Source of the DNA: Carya illinoinensis | Taxonomy: Eukaryota > Streptophyta > Magnoliopsida > Fagales > Juglandaceae | Assembly: GCF_018687715.1 (NCBI RefSeq) | Contig: NC_056758.1 | Span: 23,044,501-23,108,500, forward strand | Reading direction: 5' to 3' | Length of the DNA stretch: 64,000 nt | Part shown: in pieces, positions 11,560 through 23,495 of the stretch | Position numbering within the stretch: the stretch's first letter is position 1 | How the letters are laid out: every line of letters starts with the position of its first letter | Made by a program: the position numbers and the translations under genes | The notes under the pieces: model-generated | Told to the model about the DNA's origin: nothing | The model's database searches: none | What the model saw: only the letters and a program-made list of their open reading frames with translations

Positions 11560-13503
11560 CCGACCGTTCAATTAAAAAGCCTAGGGGAGTGGTGGAAGAT
11601 GTGTTGGTGCAAGTGGATAAATTTTATTATCCCGTTGATTTTGTGGTCTTAGATGTTCAATTAACTCCTCACTCTATTTTTCAGGCACCCGTCATTTTAG
11701 GGAGGCCATTTTTGCCTACTTCCAACACTTTGATAAATTGTCGAAGTGGCATCCTTAAATTGACTTTTGGCAATATGACATTGGAGTTAAATGTGTTCAA
11801 CACTTGTAGGCAACCACAAGATTTGAAAGAACTCCAAAAAGTGAATTGTTTGGAATCTTTACTTGCTGAAGAATTTTTTTTAGAGCAAGAGAGTCAAATG
11901 GAACTTGTTTTACCTGGAACCTTAGAAAATAGTGAATTGTTGGATACTAATGCAGTAAATTCTGGTGCTGGTAGCAAAATGGACTCATTGTGGCAACTTA
12001 AGTTCGAAGATCTGCTACTTCAATCCATACACCAACAACTATCGGATGAAGTTCCTCCATCACCAGTTTCAAAACCACTACCTGAATCGCTGAAATATGT
12101 TTTTCTTGGGCCAACTAACACTTTTCCATGTATTATCTCATCTTCTTTGTCAGTTGAGCAAGAGGAGCAACTCCTACGGGTTCTTAAGCAACATAAAGGA
12201 GCACCTGGATGGTCGATTGCTGACATTAAAGAATCAGCCCCACCATTTGCACACATCGAATTTTCTTGGAGGAGAATTCATCACCAACTCGAGAGATGCA
12301 AAGGAGGTTGAATCCTACGATGAAGGAGGTGGTTAAAAATGAAGTATTGAAGCTTTTGGATGTAGGTATCATCTATCCCATCTCGAATAGTCAATGGGTA
12401 AATCCTACTCAAGTAGTTCCTAAGAAATCTGGGGTTAAAATTGTGAAGAATGAAAAAGATGAATTATCCCAACTAGGACCATCACAGGATGGCGCATGTG
12501 CATTGATTTTAGGACCATCAGAAGAAAGGACCATTTTCCATTACCATTTTTAGACCAAACTTTGGAAAGAGTTGCGGGCCATAGTTTTTATTGTTTTCTT
12601 GATAGTTTTTCGGGATATTATCAAATTGAAATAGCCCCTGAAGACCAAGAAAAAACTACTTTTACTTGCCCGTTTGGAACTTTTGCATTTAGGAAAATGC
12701 CCTTTGGACTTTGTAATGCACCCACCACATTTCAGCGATGCATGTTGAGTATTTTTAGTGACATGGTTGAGCATATCTTGGAGGTGTTTATGGATGATTT
12801 TTCAGTCTATGGTGATTCATTTGATGCATGCCTTACTCACCTTACTGCTGTTTTGGCTCGATGTGAAGAGAAAAATCTGCTCTTAAATTGGGAAAAATGC
12901 CATTTTATAGTGTGGCAAGGTATTATCCTTGGTCACATCATCTCAGGCCGAGGCGTTGAAGTTGACAAATCTAAAATTGATCTAATATCGACGTTACTCA
13001 TTCCAAAATCAGTAAAAGATATTAGATCATTTTTGGGACATGCCAGGTTTTATAGGCGTTTCATAAAAAACTTTAGCTCCATATCGAGACCTTTGTGTGA
13101 GTTGTTAGCTAAGGATTGCGTGTTTAATTGGACTGATGCATGTCAAGTTGCTTTTGAGCAACTCAAATCTATGCTTGTAACTGCACCTATAATTCAACCA
13201 CCCGACCGGTCATTGCCATTTGAGATCATGTGTGATGCCAGTGACCTTGCCATAGGTGCTGTCCTTGGTCAGCGGAGAGGTAAGCTTCCATTTGTGATTT
13301 ATTATGCAAGCAAAACACTTGATGCATCTCAGAAAAATTAGTCCACCACTGAAAAGGAGTTACTAGCAGTTGTTTTTCCTTTGGATAAATTTAGAGCTTA
13401 CATTTTAGGCTCTCCAATTGTTATATTCACTGACCATGCAGCTCTTAAATATTTATTCACCAAGAAAGATGCCAAGCCTTGACTGATTGGATGGATTTTA
13501 TTA
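11560..13503 (+). pseudogene. pol: Athila-like pol, element 2: protease C-terminus, RT, RNase H (truncated, frameshifted)
   Basis: Begins mid-protein (DRSIKKPRGVVEDVLVQVDKF), so the gag and protease N-terminal half lie left of element 1, off the window. The linker (11700-12250) is followed by RT in two frames: PTREMQRRLNPTMKEVV at about 12280, then MCIDFRTIRRKDHF from 12496 with FLDSFSGYYQIEI and FMDDFSVYG. RNase H has MCDASDLAIGAVLGQ and [10 protein letters not shown]. Lesions include frame changes near 12250-12270 and 12470-12500, a stop at 13339 (after DASQKN) and a stop near 13480. The sequence is clearly diverged from elements 1 and 3, so this is a separate Athila lineage. Confidence 0.87.
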
Positions 13504-14811
13504 TTGCAGGAATTTAATATCAGCATCAAGGATAAAAAGGGAGTAGAAAATATGGTTGCCGATCATTTATCTCGACTCGTCATTGAAAATTCTGAACCTA
13601 CTACTCCCATTTCAGATTCCTTTCTAGATGAACAGCTTTTAGTTGTTGATTCTTTACCTTGGTTTTCTGATATTGTCAATTTCTTGGTGACAGGACACAC
13701 CCCACCACATTGGAGCTCTCAAGACGTCAAAAGGTTTAAATTGGAGGTCAGATCTTTCTTTTATGATGACCCCTATTTATTCAAATATTGTTCTGATCAA
13801 ATTTTGAGAAGGTGTGTGCCTAATTGTGACACTCTGCACATACTAAATTTTTGTCATGCTAGTGCGTGTGGAGGCCACTTTTCAGCTAAGAAAACAGTGG
13901 TTAAAATCTTGCAATGTGCTTATTATTGGCCCCACATGTTCAAGGATGCTTACAATTTTTGTAAGGCATGTGAACCATGTCAAAAGTTAGGAGGAATCAC
14001 CCGTAGAAACATCATGCCCTTACAACCTATTTTAGCATTAGAAAATTTTGATTGTTGGGGGGTTGATTTTATGGGTCCTTTTCTGTCTTCTTTTGGTTAT
14101 CTTTACATTCTTGTTGCTGTGGACTATATTTCTGAATGGGTCGAGGCAATACCATGTAGGACCAATGATCATCGGGTGGTGTTAAAATTTTTGAAAGACA
14201 ATATTTTCACTCGGTTTGGGATACCAAGGGTTTTAATTAGTGATGGAGGTTCCCACTTTTGCAATAAATCATTTGCGGCGTTAATGAAAAAAATATGGGG
14301 TCCATCACAAAATTTCAACTCCTTATCATCCTCAAACCAATGGCCAAGCTGAGTTGGCCAACCAGGAGATCAAAACTATTCTTGAAAAAATAGTCAACCC
14401 AAATAGGAAAGATTGGTCTTTGAGGCTTTTAGACACTTTATGGGCTTATAGGACAGCTTTTAAAACTGTCCTAGGCATATCTCCCTATCGTTTGGTTTAC
14501 GGTAAAGCATGTCATCTCCCTATTGAGCTCGAACACAAGGCTTATTGGGCTGTCAAGCACTTTAACTTTTCTACTAACAATTCTGGTGTTTTAAGGAAAT
14601 TGGAGCCGAATGAATTAGAAGAGTTGAGACACGATGCTTACGATAAAGCCAAAATTTACAAGGAGAGAACTATGGCTTTCCACGATAAGCACATTTTGAG
14701 AAAGAGTTTTCTCCCAAATCAAAAGGTTCCCCCTCTACAACTCTAGACTCCATGTGTTTGCCGGTAAACTTCGATCCAAATGGAGTGGTCCTTATATTGT
14801 TCAGACAGTGT
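13504..14811 (+). pseudogene. pol: Athila-like integrase, element 2 (first part, interrupted)
   Basis: Shows [17 protein letters not shown] and CKACEPCQKLGG (HHCC finger), then DCWGVDFMGPF and [13 protein letters not shown] of the catalytic core. An extra A in an A-run near 14288 shifts the frame before [11 protein letters not shown]. Another frameshift near 14730 precedes the C-terminal SKWSGPYIVQTV. At 14811 the coding sequence is cut by a solo LTR and resumes at 17677 with [11 protein letters not shown]. The AGTGT at 14807-14811 is the left target duplication. Confidence 0.88.
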
Positions 14812-17676
14812 TGATTGAGCTGAAATATTGTATATTTTAGCTATTTAAAACCAATGTATTTTAAATTCATCATGACATTATTATTGGTTTTAAATGGAAA
14901 AATGGTTAAAATGAATAAATCAAAGTTGTGATTTTAATTGATTAAAAGCATGAATTTCTGCTTGAATTCTACCAACTATTGATTACTGTGCATTCTAGTC
15001 CATAATTTTTCTTGCTTTCCATTGTCATTTGTATTTGTACCATTGTTTTTCTTGTTCTCCATGTTCATAAAGTTTCTTGAGCTATCTTTCCATCTTTTGG
15101 GTTCAATTCATGAACCTCAAAAGATAGAAGCACTTCTTGCCATCTTTGAATGGAAGTTGCTCAAGCTAATCTTTCATTTATGTTATTTTGTTGTTGAGTG
15201 TTTTCTTTTTAATCTCCATCTCCATTTTTCATGCATACCATGGTTCATTATGTTCATGCCTTGTTCATATTTTGTCTTGAGCTTTCCCACCATTTAAACA
15301 ATCCCAACTCCATCTAACCTCATACACAGCTACACCAATCACCCCACAAATCCACCAACTCATTTCCAACCCACCTAAATTATACATTAATTGAAAGGCT
15401 GCTTGTTTGGCTTAACTTACATCGGTTGGTGCAGCTAAATTAAGGTGAGGAACATGTGATGGATTGGTGCAATCAAAGGCTGCTGCTATCTCCACCGAAA
15501 TGAAGGAAGATAGAGAGACACATGCAAGCTTGGTCAATGTCTATGGCAATGAGAAGAAAATATAGAGAAACATGTGCTGAAATTAAAGTGCATGATGTGC
15601 TGGAATTAAAGTATGTTGTGCTGGAATTGAGTGAAGAATAAATCGGTGCATAATTAGAGGGAAGGGAATCGGTGTTTGATTGAATAGATGAGTTGGAGAG
15701 AAGAGGGAGATTGTGATGTGCATGTGATTGAATAAAAAAAAAAAGGAATGAATGAGCTGAAAGTCATTGAAGGCTGCTGTCCACCGAATCTACATTGAAG
15801 AATTAGGCTGCCTCTCCACCGAATTTGACATGGCAGCCATCTAAAGATATACATATATATATATATATATGGGAGTTGTGTTGTGCTGGACGAAAAAGAG
15901 GAGCAATCGGTGGGAGGTGATTAGCTGGAGTTGAAGGGAGACGTGTAGGCCAATGCTAAGTCGGCTGGAATTATTTTTCTGGAGGTGTGTAGGTCGGTTG
16001 GATGTAAGTGAGGTGCAGGAGAGAGGTGATTGAAGGGGGAATGAATTGTGAGGGAGTTTGGACCGACTAGAAGCAGTAGGTGGGTGAGTGTTGTGTGCTG
16101 AAATTGAAGAAAACAGATTGAAGAAGTCGGCTGGGAGGCAATGAAGAAACCGTATATGAATTTGCAAGAAGTTAGGCAAGAAGTTAGGCATGAAGACTTG
16201 GTTGTTTGGTTTGAATTAGTAAACCAATTGAATAAAATAAGAGAGGAGGAATGCAATGCAAGACACGGCAATTAAGAGAAATGCAAGAGGCGGCTGAATT
16301 GTGAAACAAATTGAGTGTGAATGCAACAAGAAGTGGCCGAAATTAAGGTGTGAATGCAAGATTGAAATGTGAGACCAATTAAGGTGTGAATGCAAAAGGT
16401 GGCTGAATTAAGGTGTGAATACAAGATTGAAGTGTGAAACCAATTGAATGGAGATGCAACTAGCCAAGATGTTTGGCTATAAAAGGGTGCAATCCGAAGC
16501 TTACAAAGACACAACTAAAACTTAGACAAACACAACTCAATACACATAATTTTCTGCTATGTACTTGAAAGAATTAGCTCCTTATTGTTTTCGGAAATTT
16601 TGTTTCTCCTTTTAGCTTCAAAGCTTTGTTGTTTTAGCATTTTTCTTTTAGTGTATTAAGATTTGTTCTAGAATTGTATTTCATTAAGTGTAATACCTTA
16701 ATTTCCATTAAGTGTGCTAGTTTGTTTCATTACTAGTTTGTTTCATGCAATAAAAGAAATTGTTCTAGAAGTTTTAATTAAGTGTGCTATTTTATTTCAT
16801 GCAACAAAAAGAAATTATTTTAGAAGTTTTAATCAAGTGTGCTATTTTGTTTCATGCAATAAAATAAATTGTTTTAGAAGTTTTAATTAATTGTCTTACC
16901 TTAATTTATTGCAAGAAAGGTTTGGTTTTAAGCTTTTGTTTTTGTTTTTGATTTTTCTGAAACATCATACGTGGGGAGTAGAGGAATTGTTCTAAAGTTT
17001 TTATTAAAGGTTTAGAGATTAATTTTCAAGAGTCATATGTGAGAAGTTGTTTCCTTGTTGTTTTGAATTTCAATTGAATAGTAAAAGGAAGTTTTCGTTT
17101 AGACTTTTCGTTCTCTATTTTATTTAACTTCAGTTTAAAATTTATGGAATACTTTTGAGATTTGTTTAGCTTAGAAGTTAGGGTAATTTATTTTTTGTTT
17201 ACTTATTTCGTGTTATTTATTTTTCGCACATCTTTAAGTTTTCATTTAATAGTGATTACAATTGTTATGTGTTATTTTGAGAATTCGTGATTTAATTACA
17301 AAGATGGATTCTAGAATCTTGGTTTTGGGCATTTTCAATTTTCAGTTCATGTTTTGTCAATTACTTTCTAATTTAGTTTAATTCTTAATTTAGTTTTATT
17401 AATTTCTGAGTTTAATTTATTAGTCCTTTACATTTCAATCCGACAATCAAAATCAAAAGACATGAATCTAGTCCATGACTAGTACCATTTTCCATCCATT
17501 GCACATACCATCATTTTATTTTCTCTTTGTGAAATTTTTCACATTTTTTCAACGAGTTTAATTTTAAGCAACTTTCCCTGAGGAGACGATCTAGGAATTT
17601 ATTCCTAATTATTACACGACATCCTCCTGCACTTGGGATAGCCTTAGTGCTACTCATTTTTGAGTGAGTCAAGTGT
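14807..17676 (+). mobile_element. Solo Athila LTR with 5-bp target duplication AGTGT
   Basis: The LTR proper is 14812-17671 (2860 bp), starting TGATTGAGCTGAAATATTG and ending GAGTGAGTCA, like the LTRs of elements 1 and 3. AGTGT flanks both sides (14807-14811 and 17672-17676). It interrupts the integrase of element 2 at the valine codon of the [10 protein letters not shown] junction. A microsatellite (TA)n lies at about 15848-15869. No internal region or gag-pol is present, so it probably arose by LTR-LTR recombination. Confidence 0.93.
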
Positions 17677-17768
17677 TTCCTCATGGGGCTGTTGAAATCC
17701 TCAATCCACACAATGGTAATATCTTTAAGGTTAATGGACACCGACTCAAACATTTTCTTGACCATTTT
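17672..17768 (+). pseudogene. pol: Integrase C-terminal fragment of element 2
   Basis: A short coding remnant between two solo LTRs. It reads [14 protein letters not shown] and [12 protein letters not shown], equivalent to the conserved PHGAVDI and NGQRLKSFL segment in elements 1 and 3. The last five bases (ATTTT, 17764-17768) are the left target duplication of the next solo LTR. Confidence 0.88.
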
Positions 17769-19965
17769 TGTGATGACCTGCTTTTACATGTATTTTCACT
17801 GAAGGGGTTGTTTTTAATTTAATTAATATATTGGTTTATTTATTTTAAATTAATGTATTTTAATTGGTTTTTAATTTATTTGATGTTGTGTTTAATTTAT
17901 TCTAGTCGTTTTATGGTTTTTCAAAATCGTTTTCGGCGGATCGATTTTTGGTTTCCGAAGTGAGGATTGGACCTCATTTCTTCTCTTTTCTCTTTTTTCT
18001 TTTTCACTTTTCCTTTTTCTTTTTCTTCTTTTCTTTCCCTTCTTTCTTTTTCTTCTTCTTTTCTTCCCCGGTTCCTCTCTCTCCCCGTGCGCAGCTCTCT
18101 TTTCTCCTTACCGTCGTCGTCCCTTTGACAGCATGGTTCACCTCCATTGAGCCGCCGTGTAGTGCACCACCCCCACCAAAATCTTCCCCTCCCACCAAAG
18201 ATCATCCCCACCAATTTTCAGGGTCATCCGACCAGCCCTTAGCCGCCATGCACGGCTGGAAGTCACGGCACCAGCCCTGTTTTTCCTCTCTGTCGCCGGT
18301 TGCTTTCGCAGCCCAGTGTCGCTCGCCGGCAGCGTGGCCTACACCACCCACCCAATTTTCTTCCCCTTCCACCGGTGAACATCCCCACCAAGTTTCACCT
18401 CCATCCGAGCCACCGTTAGCCACCACGAGCTCCTCCAAGCAACACGGTTTTTGAGCTTTTCCGGCACCGTCGTTCCACCTCCGGCCACCACCTCTTCACA
18501 GCTTCTTCCCCAACCTCTTGCCAACCTAACCCACCCAATTCCGGCCTCGATCCGTTGCCCGAGTAGCTCCCACGAGCTCAACTCTGTTCAGCCCCTTTTT
18601 GGCTTTCCACCGCCAATTCCACCACCACCCACGGCCAAAACTCACTTCCTTTAGCTTCATAAATATCTCAAGGCCATTCCTTATCAATTTTGTACCTTGA
18701 TTTGTCCCCGTTCGAAAGTGGGTAATTTATTACCCACGGCCACAGTGTAAAATACACTATTATGTTGCTTTTCCTCCGCCTTTTGCAACGCCGCGAGCTT
18801 TCAAAAAATACCGTATAGCACTGTAAGTATTTTCCAAAATCTACTTTTAGATTTAAATATATTTTTCTCTTACAATAAATATTTTATGTTGGTTGGTTGA
18901 TTCCGGACTGAGTCCGACGAGTTCAGGGGTCGGATGGATTGAGGACGGAGTTGCTTGATTTGTTGATTTATGGTTGGTTGGTTGTTTTGTGCATTGAGAT
19001 TTCATTTACATGGTGCATGCACATGCATTTTATTTAAATTGAGAAAATCTTGTTTTATTGGCATAAATGGATTTTCGGGTGCGTATGTCTCACGAGCCCA
19101 AGCTGGGATGGGTTATTATCTCGGTGGAGCTCCTCTGTTTACTTGGGAGCGTAATATACTAAGTGATGTGCCCTGAGTTGTCACTGGGCGACAACGGGAG
19201 TGGGCAGGATGGTAATGCTCTACGCACCGACTCCGTGGCCCTTCGCTGGCGAGGGCTAGAGGATGCTTGGCTACGAACGCGCGGGGCGCGAAACTGGACA
19301 TCGCTCGTTTAGGTGTCATACGCGTGGTCGTTACCCGTGGTGTGGCACAGGAGCCAGGGTGTGCGGATGACCCATAGGGGAGGTCATGGTGGATACGGAT
19401 TAATTGGTTAATGGTTTGAGTTGGATATGGGCCAAATGAGACTTTTGGCAAGTTTTGGAAAATAATATGTTTTGGGGCCAAATGGGATTTTTGGCGTGCG
19501 TGGAAAAATATGGTTTTATGGGACATGTGCATTGGCTTTTCTTTCATGTATATTGTTTGAGTTTTATATGTTTTTATCTAGTGATGTTTAGATCTTACTT
19601 ACTTGCAGCACCATTTTTGGTACCGTAGATTTTGGTGCAGAGATCGAGGAAGAGGAGGAAGCTGAGCTCGAGGATGCGGCTCCGCCGGAGTTCTGAGTTG
19701 AAGTTAATGTCTTGTTGTTGGTTTGAATAATATTTGTGTTTTGTAATATTTTAATATGTATGTTTTGTTCAGCTTTGTATTAAATTAAGAAAACTTCTGG
19801 TACTTAGTTATATGACTTTGCTATCCGTTGCGTGTTTCTTGTGCACATTTGTTGCTTATACACACACTTGGCACTTGTCGATAGGGTGGTGACTCGTGAT
19901 GTCATCATCCGGACGTCTCGATTTTCCCGTGTCCGTGCATGGGGATTTGGGGGCGTCACAATTTT
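17764..19965 (+). mobile_element. Solo LTR, family B, with target duplication ATTTT
   Basis: The LTR proper is 17769-19960 (2192 bp), from TGTGATGACC to GGGGGCGTCACA. ATTTT repeats at 17764-17768 and 19961-19965. Inside are a CT-rich stretch (17980-18080), a proline-rich pseudo-coding stretch, a splice-donor-like GTAAGT at 18823, a GC-rich block (19180-19390), and a short acidic open frame ending in a stop at 19694. The terminal inverted TGTGAC/GTCACA and the length resemble chromovirus LTRs (Tekay/Del-like), but no pol is attached. Confidence 0.93.
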
Positions 19966-20022
19966 TCACTGGAGGATACCACCATCCATCTATTGGACCC
20001 TGACCCTCCAACCGAGCCTTGA
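19966..20022 (+). pseudogene. pol: Integrase C-terminal tail and stop, element 2
   Basis: After removal of the solo LTR the frame continues from LDHF into SLEDTTIHLLDP and ends with TGA at 20020-20022. This acidic tail is short, as in element 4, where the C-terminus also ends soon after the NGQRLK motif. Confidence 0.75.
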
Positions 20023-20660
20023 TGTTTGACTTGTTTGTCATCTTATTTCACTTCTTCCTTGCATTTTTCTATTTTACCTTTTGTGTTTATGCAGGTGTGT
20101 TTTTTTTTCTCTCTTCTATTTTTCATTGTTCTCTTCTTGTCATATGTTTCTCTTTTGACCAGGTAACCCTTCATTCCCTTCGCTCTCACTTTGCTCTTCA
20201 TTTGACATTGTTTTTATCATTGAGGACAATGCTCATTTTAAGTTGGGGGGTGGAGAATTTCATTTTTTCTTTCATATGCTAGGTGTCCCTTTTGTTGTGT
20301 GTCTCTCCTCTAATTTGATGGAGTTCGATGTTCATTTTTATGACACTTCTTGGGTAAATTTTAGAAATTACTGTTTTCAAACTTCTATACTTGGGAAAAG
20401 AGTGTTGGAATGATGGGTTTTGGTAACCCCAAATGGTTCGGATTTTAGCTCAACATAGAAATTCATATTTCATATTCAATTACTTAAGAAAAGGAGGTGC
20501 ATGAAGTAGCTGCTTGTTTTTTTTTACTGTACACAAATTGAATACCTTGGTTGCCTTTCTATTTCAATAAGTCTAACTTAAGATTGCAGCGAACAAGAAC
20601 TCTAATGAACCATTTCAGTTATAAAAATAAAATAAAATAAAAAATAGTACACATCCTTTA
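20023..20660 (+). other. 3' untranslated region of element 2 with PPT-like motif
   Basis: No gene. ATTGAGGACAATG followed by AAGTTGGGGGGTGG (about 20218-20252) matches the first PPT-like motif after pol in elements 1, 3 and 4. The rest is T-rich sequence without a recognisable product. Confidence 0.6.
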
Positions 20661-20916
20661 GGTAATCTAGTGGTAAGGGCCGACTTGTGAAAGTGTGGGT
20701 AGGCGCACATTTATAGGTCTGATTCCCCCTAGAAAACCAAGAGGTGCGGTAATCTAGTGGTAAGGGCCGACTTGTGAAAGTGTGGGTAGGCGCACATTTA
20801 TAAGTCTGATTCCTCCTAGAAAACCAAGAGGTGCGGCAACCTAGTGGTAAGGGCTTATTTGTGAAAGTGTGGGTAGGCGCACATTCATAAATTTGACTCA
20901 CCCTAGGGAAATCGAA

Positions 20917-20921
<5 letters not shown>
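20661..20921 (+). repeat. Three tandem 87-bp tRNA-like repeats
   Basis: Units begin at 20661, 20748 and 20835, a spacing of exactly 87. Each contains CTAGTGGTAAGGGC, resembling a tRNA D-loop/A box, and in units 1 and 2 GGTCTGATTCC, resembling a T-loop/B box (GGTTCGATTCC), about 45 bases later. Unit 3 is more diverged. They do not fold into an obvious complete tRNA, so a tRNA-derived (SINE-head-like) origin is inference. Confidence 0.7.

Positions 20922-20923
<2 letters not shown>

Positions 20924-20991
<68 letters not shown>
20924..20991 (+). repeat. (GA)n microsatellite
   Basis: An uninterrupted GA dinucleotide run of roughly 65 bases directly after the third 87-bp repeat. Confidence 0.95.
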
Positions 20992-20993
<2 letters not shown>

Positions 20994-22866
20994 GCAATGG
21001 TTTTGAATTAGAGTAAAATCACTTGTGATTCTTTATGACAAGCTGCTAATATTGGTGAAGATATAACAAAATATTAGTCAACCTTGGTAATCTTGCCACA
21101 CACTTGCTACACTTAGTGAGCTGCAATCTTCTGCACATTTTTCCTACTTGAGTGTTGAATATGCCATGAGTTTTTACAAAAGCTTTAATCTGATCTTTCT
21201 TGGTTTCTTGGTTTCTTCGTTCAGAGTTTTTTTGTTTTGGTAGCTGTATCTTTTTGAGTTCCAGATAGAGTTTTTTTTTCGGTAGCCTTTTAGCATTCTA
21301 TTTTCTTACGGTTCCAGACCTAGCAGTAGAGTAGTTCTTAGTTTTTTTCTTTCAGGTAGCTTATTTTTCATTTTGACTGAGGCGACTTTGTTCTTTTTCA
21401 TTTTGAAAGTTCTTAGCTTTTTTCTTTAGTTCCAGACCTGTTCGGTTGGTTTGCATTTTGTTTCTTGTTAGTTTAATTTCTTCACAGACAGACGGATGGC
21501 GTGGGAGGTCTTTGGCTCTCTCAGTTTTGATTTTCTCTCTTTTATTTTTGCTTCTTCTTCATTCTTAATGGTGCATACCTGAGGCGCTGGTTGGAGATTG
21601 TTTTATTTGCTTTACTTTTACGTTTTCTTAGTTTTGTTGAGACGGAGAACTTGGAGCGACGCTGGTTTCATTTTCTTGCTTTTACAGTTTACATTTTCAT
21701 TTCTTCCCAGTTTTCTTTCTTACATTCTTAGGAGTCGGCTAGTGTTATTATTTTTTCATAGCTTTACGTTTTTAGTTTTCTCTCCAATTTTTTTTTTTTT
21801 TACTTTTTCATTTCCAAACTTACCTTTCATTCTGAGTAGTTTCAGTAGGAGTTTTTTAGTTTTTATCTTTTCGTTTCTTCAGAGACTTGAGGTGGCGGCA
21901 GACACGGAACTCTCTCTCTCTCGCTCGTTTGGAGTTTTATGTTTTTTAGCTTTGTGTTTTCAGTCTAGTTAGTTTGGACGGAACTCTCTCTCTCGCATTT
22001 TGCTTTTTTTTTTTTTTTGGTTCTCCAATTTTTTTTTTCCGTTCTCTTGTTTCTTAGTGGTATAGTCAGCTGGAGCTTTTATTTTTCTTAGTTTTAGTTT
22101 ATTTGGGTCGGTCGATTCTCATTTTATTTTATTTTCCTTTCTTTTGTTTTCTCAGCTTTATTTCTTAGTTGTTCATTCAGCTTGTTTTATTTATTCTTCT
22201 GTATTTATTTTCATACAGTAACTTGAAATGTTAGGATTCATCATTTTTGAGCTTGGGATTCAATGAGTAACCTATGACTGTTTTGGAGTGGATTTTCTTC
22301 AATGATTATTTGATTTCAATGATTAACTTGTTGGATAATATTTCAATTTACATATAGAAAGGATTGAAGTTCTTTGTTCTTGGTTTAGATTAGTTGTAGA
22401 CGTAAAGGCACAATTAATACTTGAACAAATAACAAGACTTTGATGGCTTTCTTTGGCTATTTTACAATTGTTATATAATCTATCAAGTAGTTTTATTAGG
22501 CTAAGAATTGGGATTCATTGCTATATTATCTGACCATGACTTCTAGGAATGGGAGCATGGTTGAGAGAAGATGAAAAGAGAAGTAAATCCATCTCCAAAT
22601 CAGTAGGTGAAAATTACGTCCCAAGTGTTTGTTCTTTTATTTCTTACAAGTTTAATTCATTTGCTACACACTTTCTCTAAGTTTCTTAGTTTTGGTAATT
22701 TTAGAAACATAGATTCACATTTATTTTCATCTTTCACAATCGATACATCTTTTACACAAAGAAAATTTCACAAACGCTTTGATAACCCTTTGTCCCTGTG
22801 GAATATGATCCTGGACTTATCCTTGTATTACTTTGACAGCTTCTACGCTTGGAAGACAAAATTTTA
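20992..22866 (+). repeat. Probable 3' LTR region of element 2 (T-rich, boundaries uncertain)
   Basis: T- and CT-rich sequence with no credible gene. Near the right end, GTCCCTGTGGAATATGATCC at about 22793 resembles the phrase found close to U5 in many plant LTRs, for example the reverse of the sequences near 39550 and 48130. I infer the element 2 LTR ends near 22866, where a DUF4283 fragment begins. The LTR start is not visible and its partner lies outside the window. Confidence 0.4.
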
Positions 22867-22872
22867 AGCTGA

Positions 22873-23127
22873 TCAGTCTCCCAAGTCTTTGAACTTCACC
22901 CAACCCTCTAGTCTCCATATTTGTGACATTGTCATTTGGAAAGCTTCATTGTTGATTCCTTTCTCAGTCAACACACCACCTACGATGCATAGCTTTCCAC
23001 GTAAACCTCCCTTCATCGCTTTATCAAAAGAAACCATAAAGACTGCATTTTCCTCTTTTGACAGTGTGAGGTTCTCCCAATGCCGTGCTAGCTCCTCTTC
23101 CTCCATCTTCATGAACACAGCGACCAT
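22873..23127 (-). pseudogene. DUF4283-domain fragment (plant LINE-like ORF)
   Basis: An 84-codon frame starting MVAVFMKMEEEELARHW and ending IWRLEGWVKFKDLGD. This matches the N-terminal half of DUF4283 (pattern: W-x-L-x-L-x-x-E-E, then C-I-V-G, then I-W-R, then LGD), usually found in ORF1-like proteins of plant non-LTR retrotransposons. It stops just before the expected N-L-F segment, at the presumed end of element 2, so it is truncated. It could be the original insertion site of element 2, or a captured fragment. Confidence 0.65.
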
Positions 23128-23495
23128 ACACAGTGACTCTTACTAGAAGAGACTTACACCCTTGCACCGACAGTGTACTCTAACCTCACTCTTTCTCTAG
23201 AGAGAAAATAGAAGGACCTAAATCTCATATATAGTATTCTTCTCGTATGTTACCATATATGCCATATCATGCCACGTCATTACATATTTAGTTGTTACGC
23301 ATGATTTATTCTTTCACATATATTTACTTTTTACACAATCTATTGTCACATATTTAGCTGTTACGCATGTTAAGTATGCTATATCTTACATGTATTTCAT
23401 ATCATGTAATATTTACCGTTGCAAGTATGTCATATTAAATATGTTGTTTGTTACATGTTATGTCATGTTACAAAATGTTGTCTGTTACATGTTAT
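23128..23495. other. Low-complexity AT-rich spacer
   Basis: Contains a short CT/GA palindromic stretch near 23200 and imperfect repeats of CATGTTATGTCATGTTAC-like units from about 23260. No coding capacity recognised. Confidence 0.5.

Noticed and set aside
11560..11564. CCGAC as the right target duplication of element 1
   Set aside because: Plausible, but the left flank is outside the window, so it cannot be tested here.
17948..18454. 168-codon ORF rich in Phe then Pro/Ser
   Set aside because: Same LTR low-complexity tract as above; the start lies in a (CTTTT)n run. Not supported as a gene.
20661..20921. CRISPR-like or genuine tRNA gene array
   Set aside because: Units are contiguous with no unique spacers, the genome type is a plant, and the A/B boxes deviate too far for intact tRNA genes.
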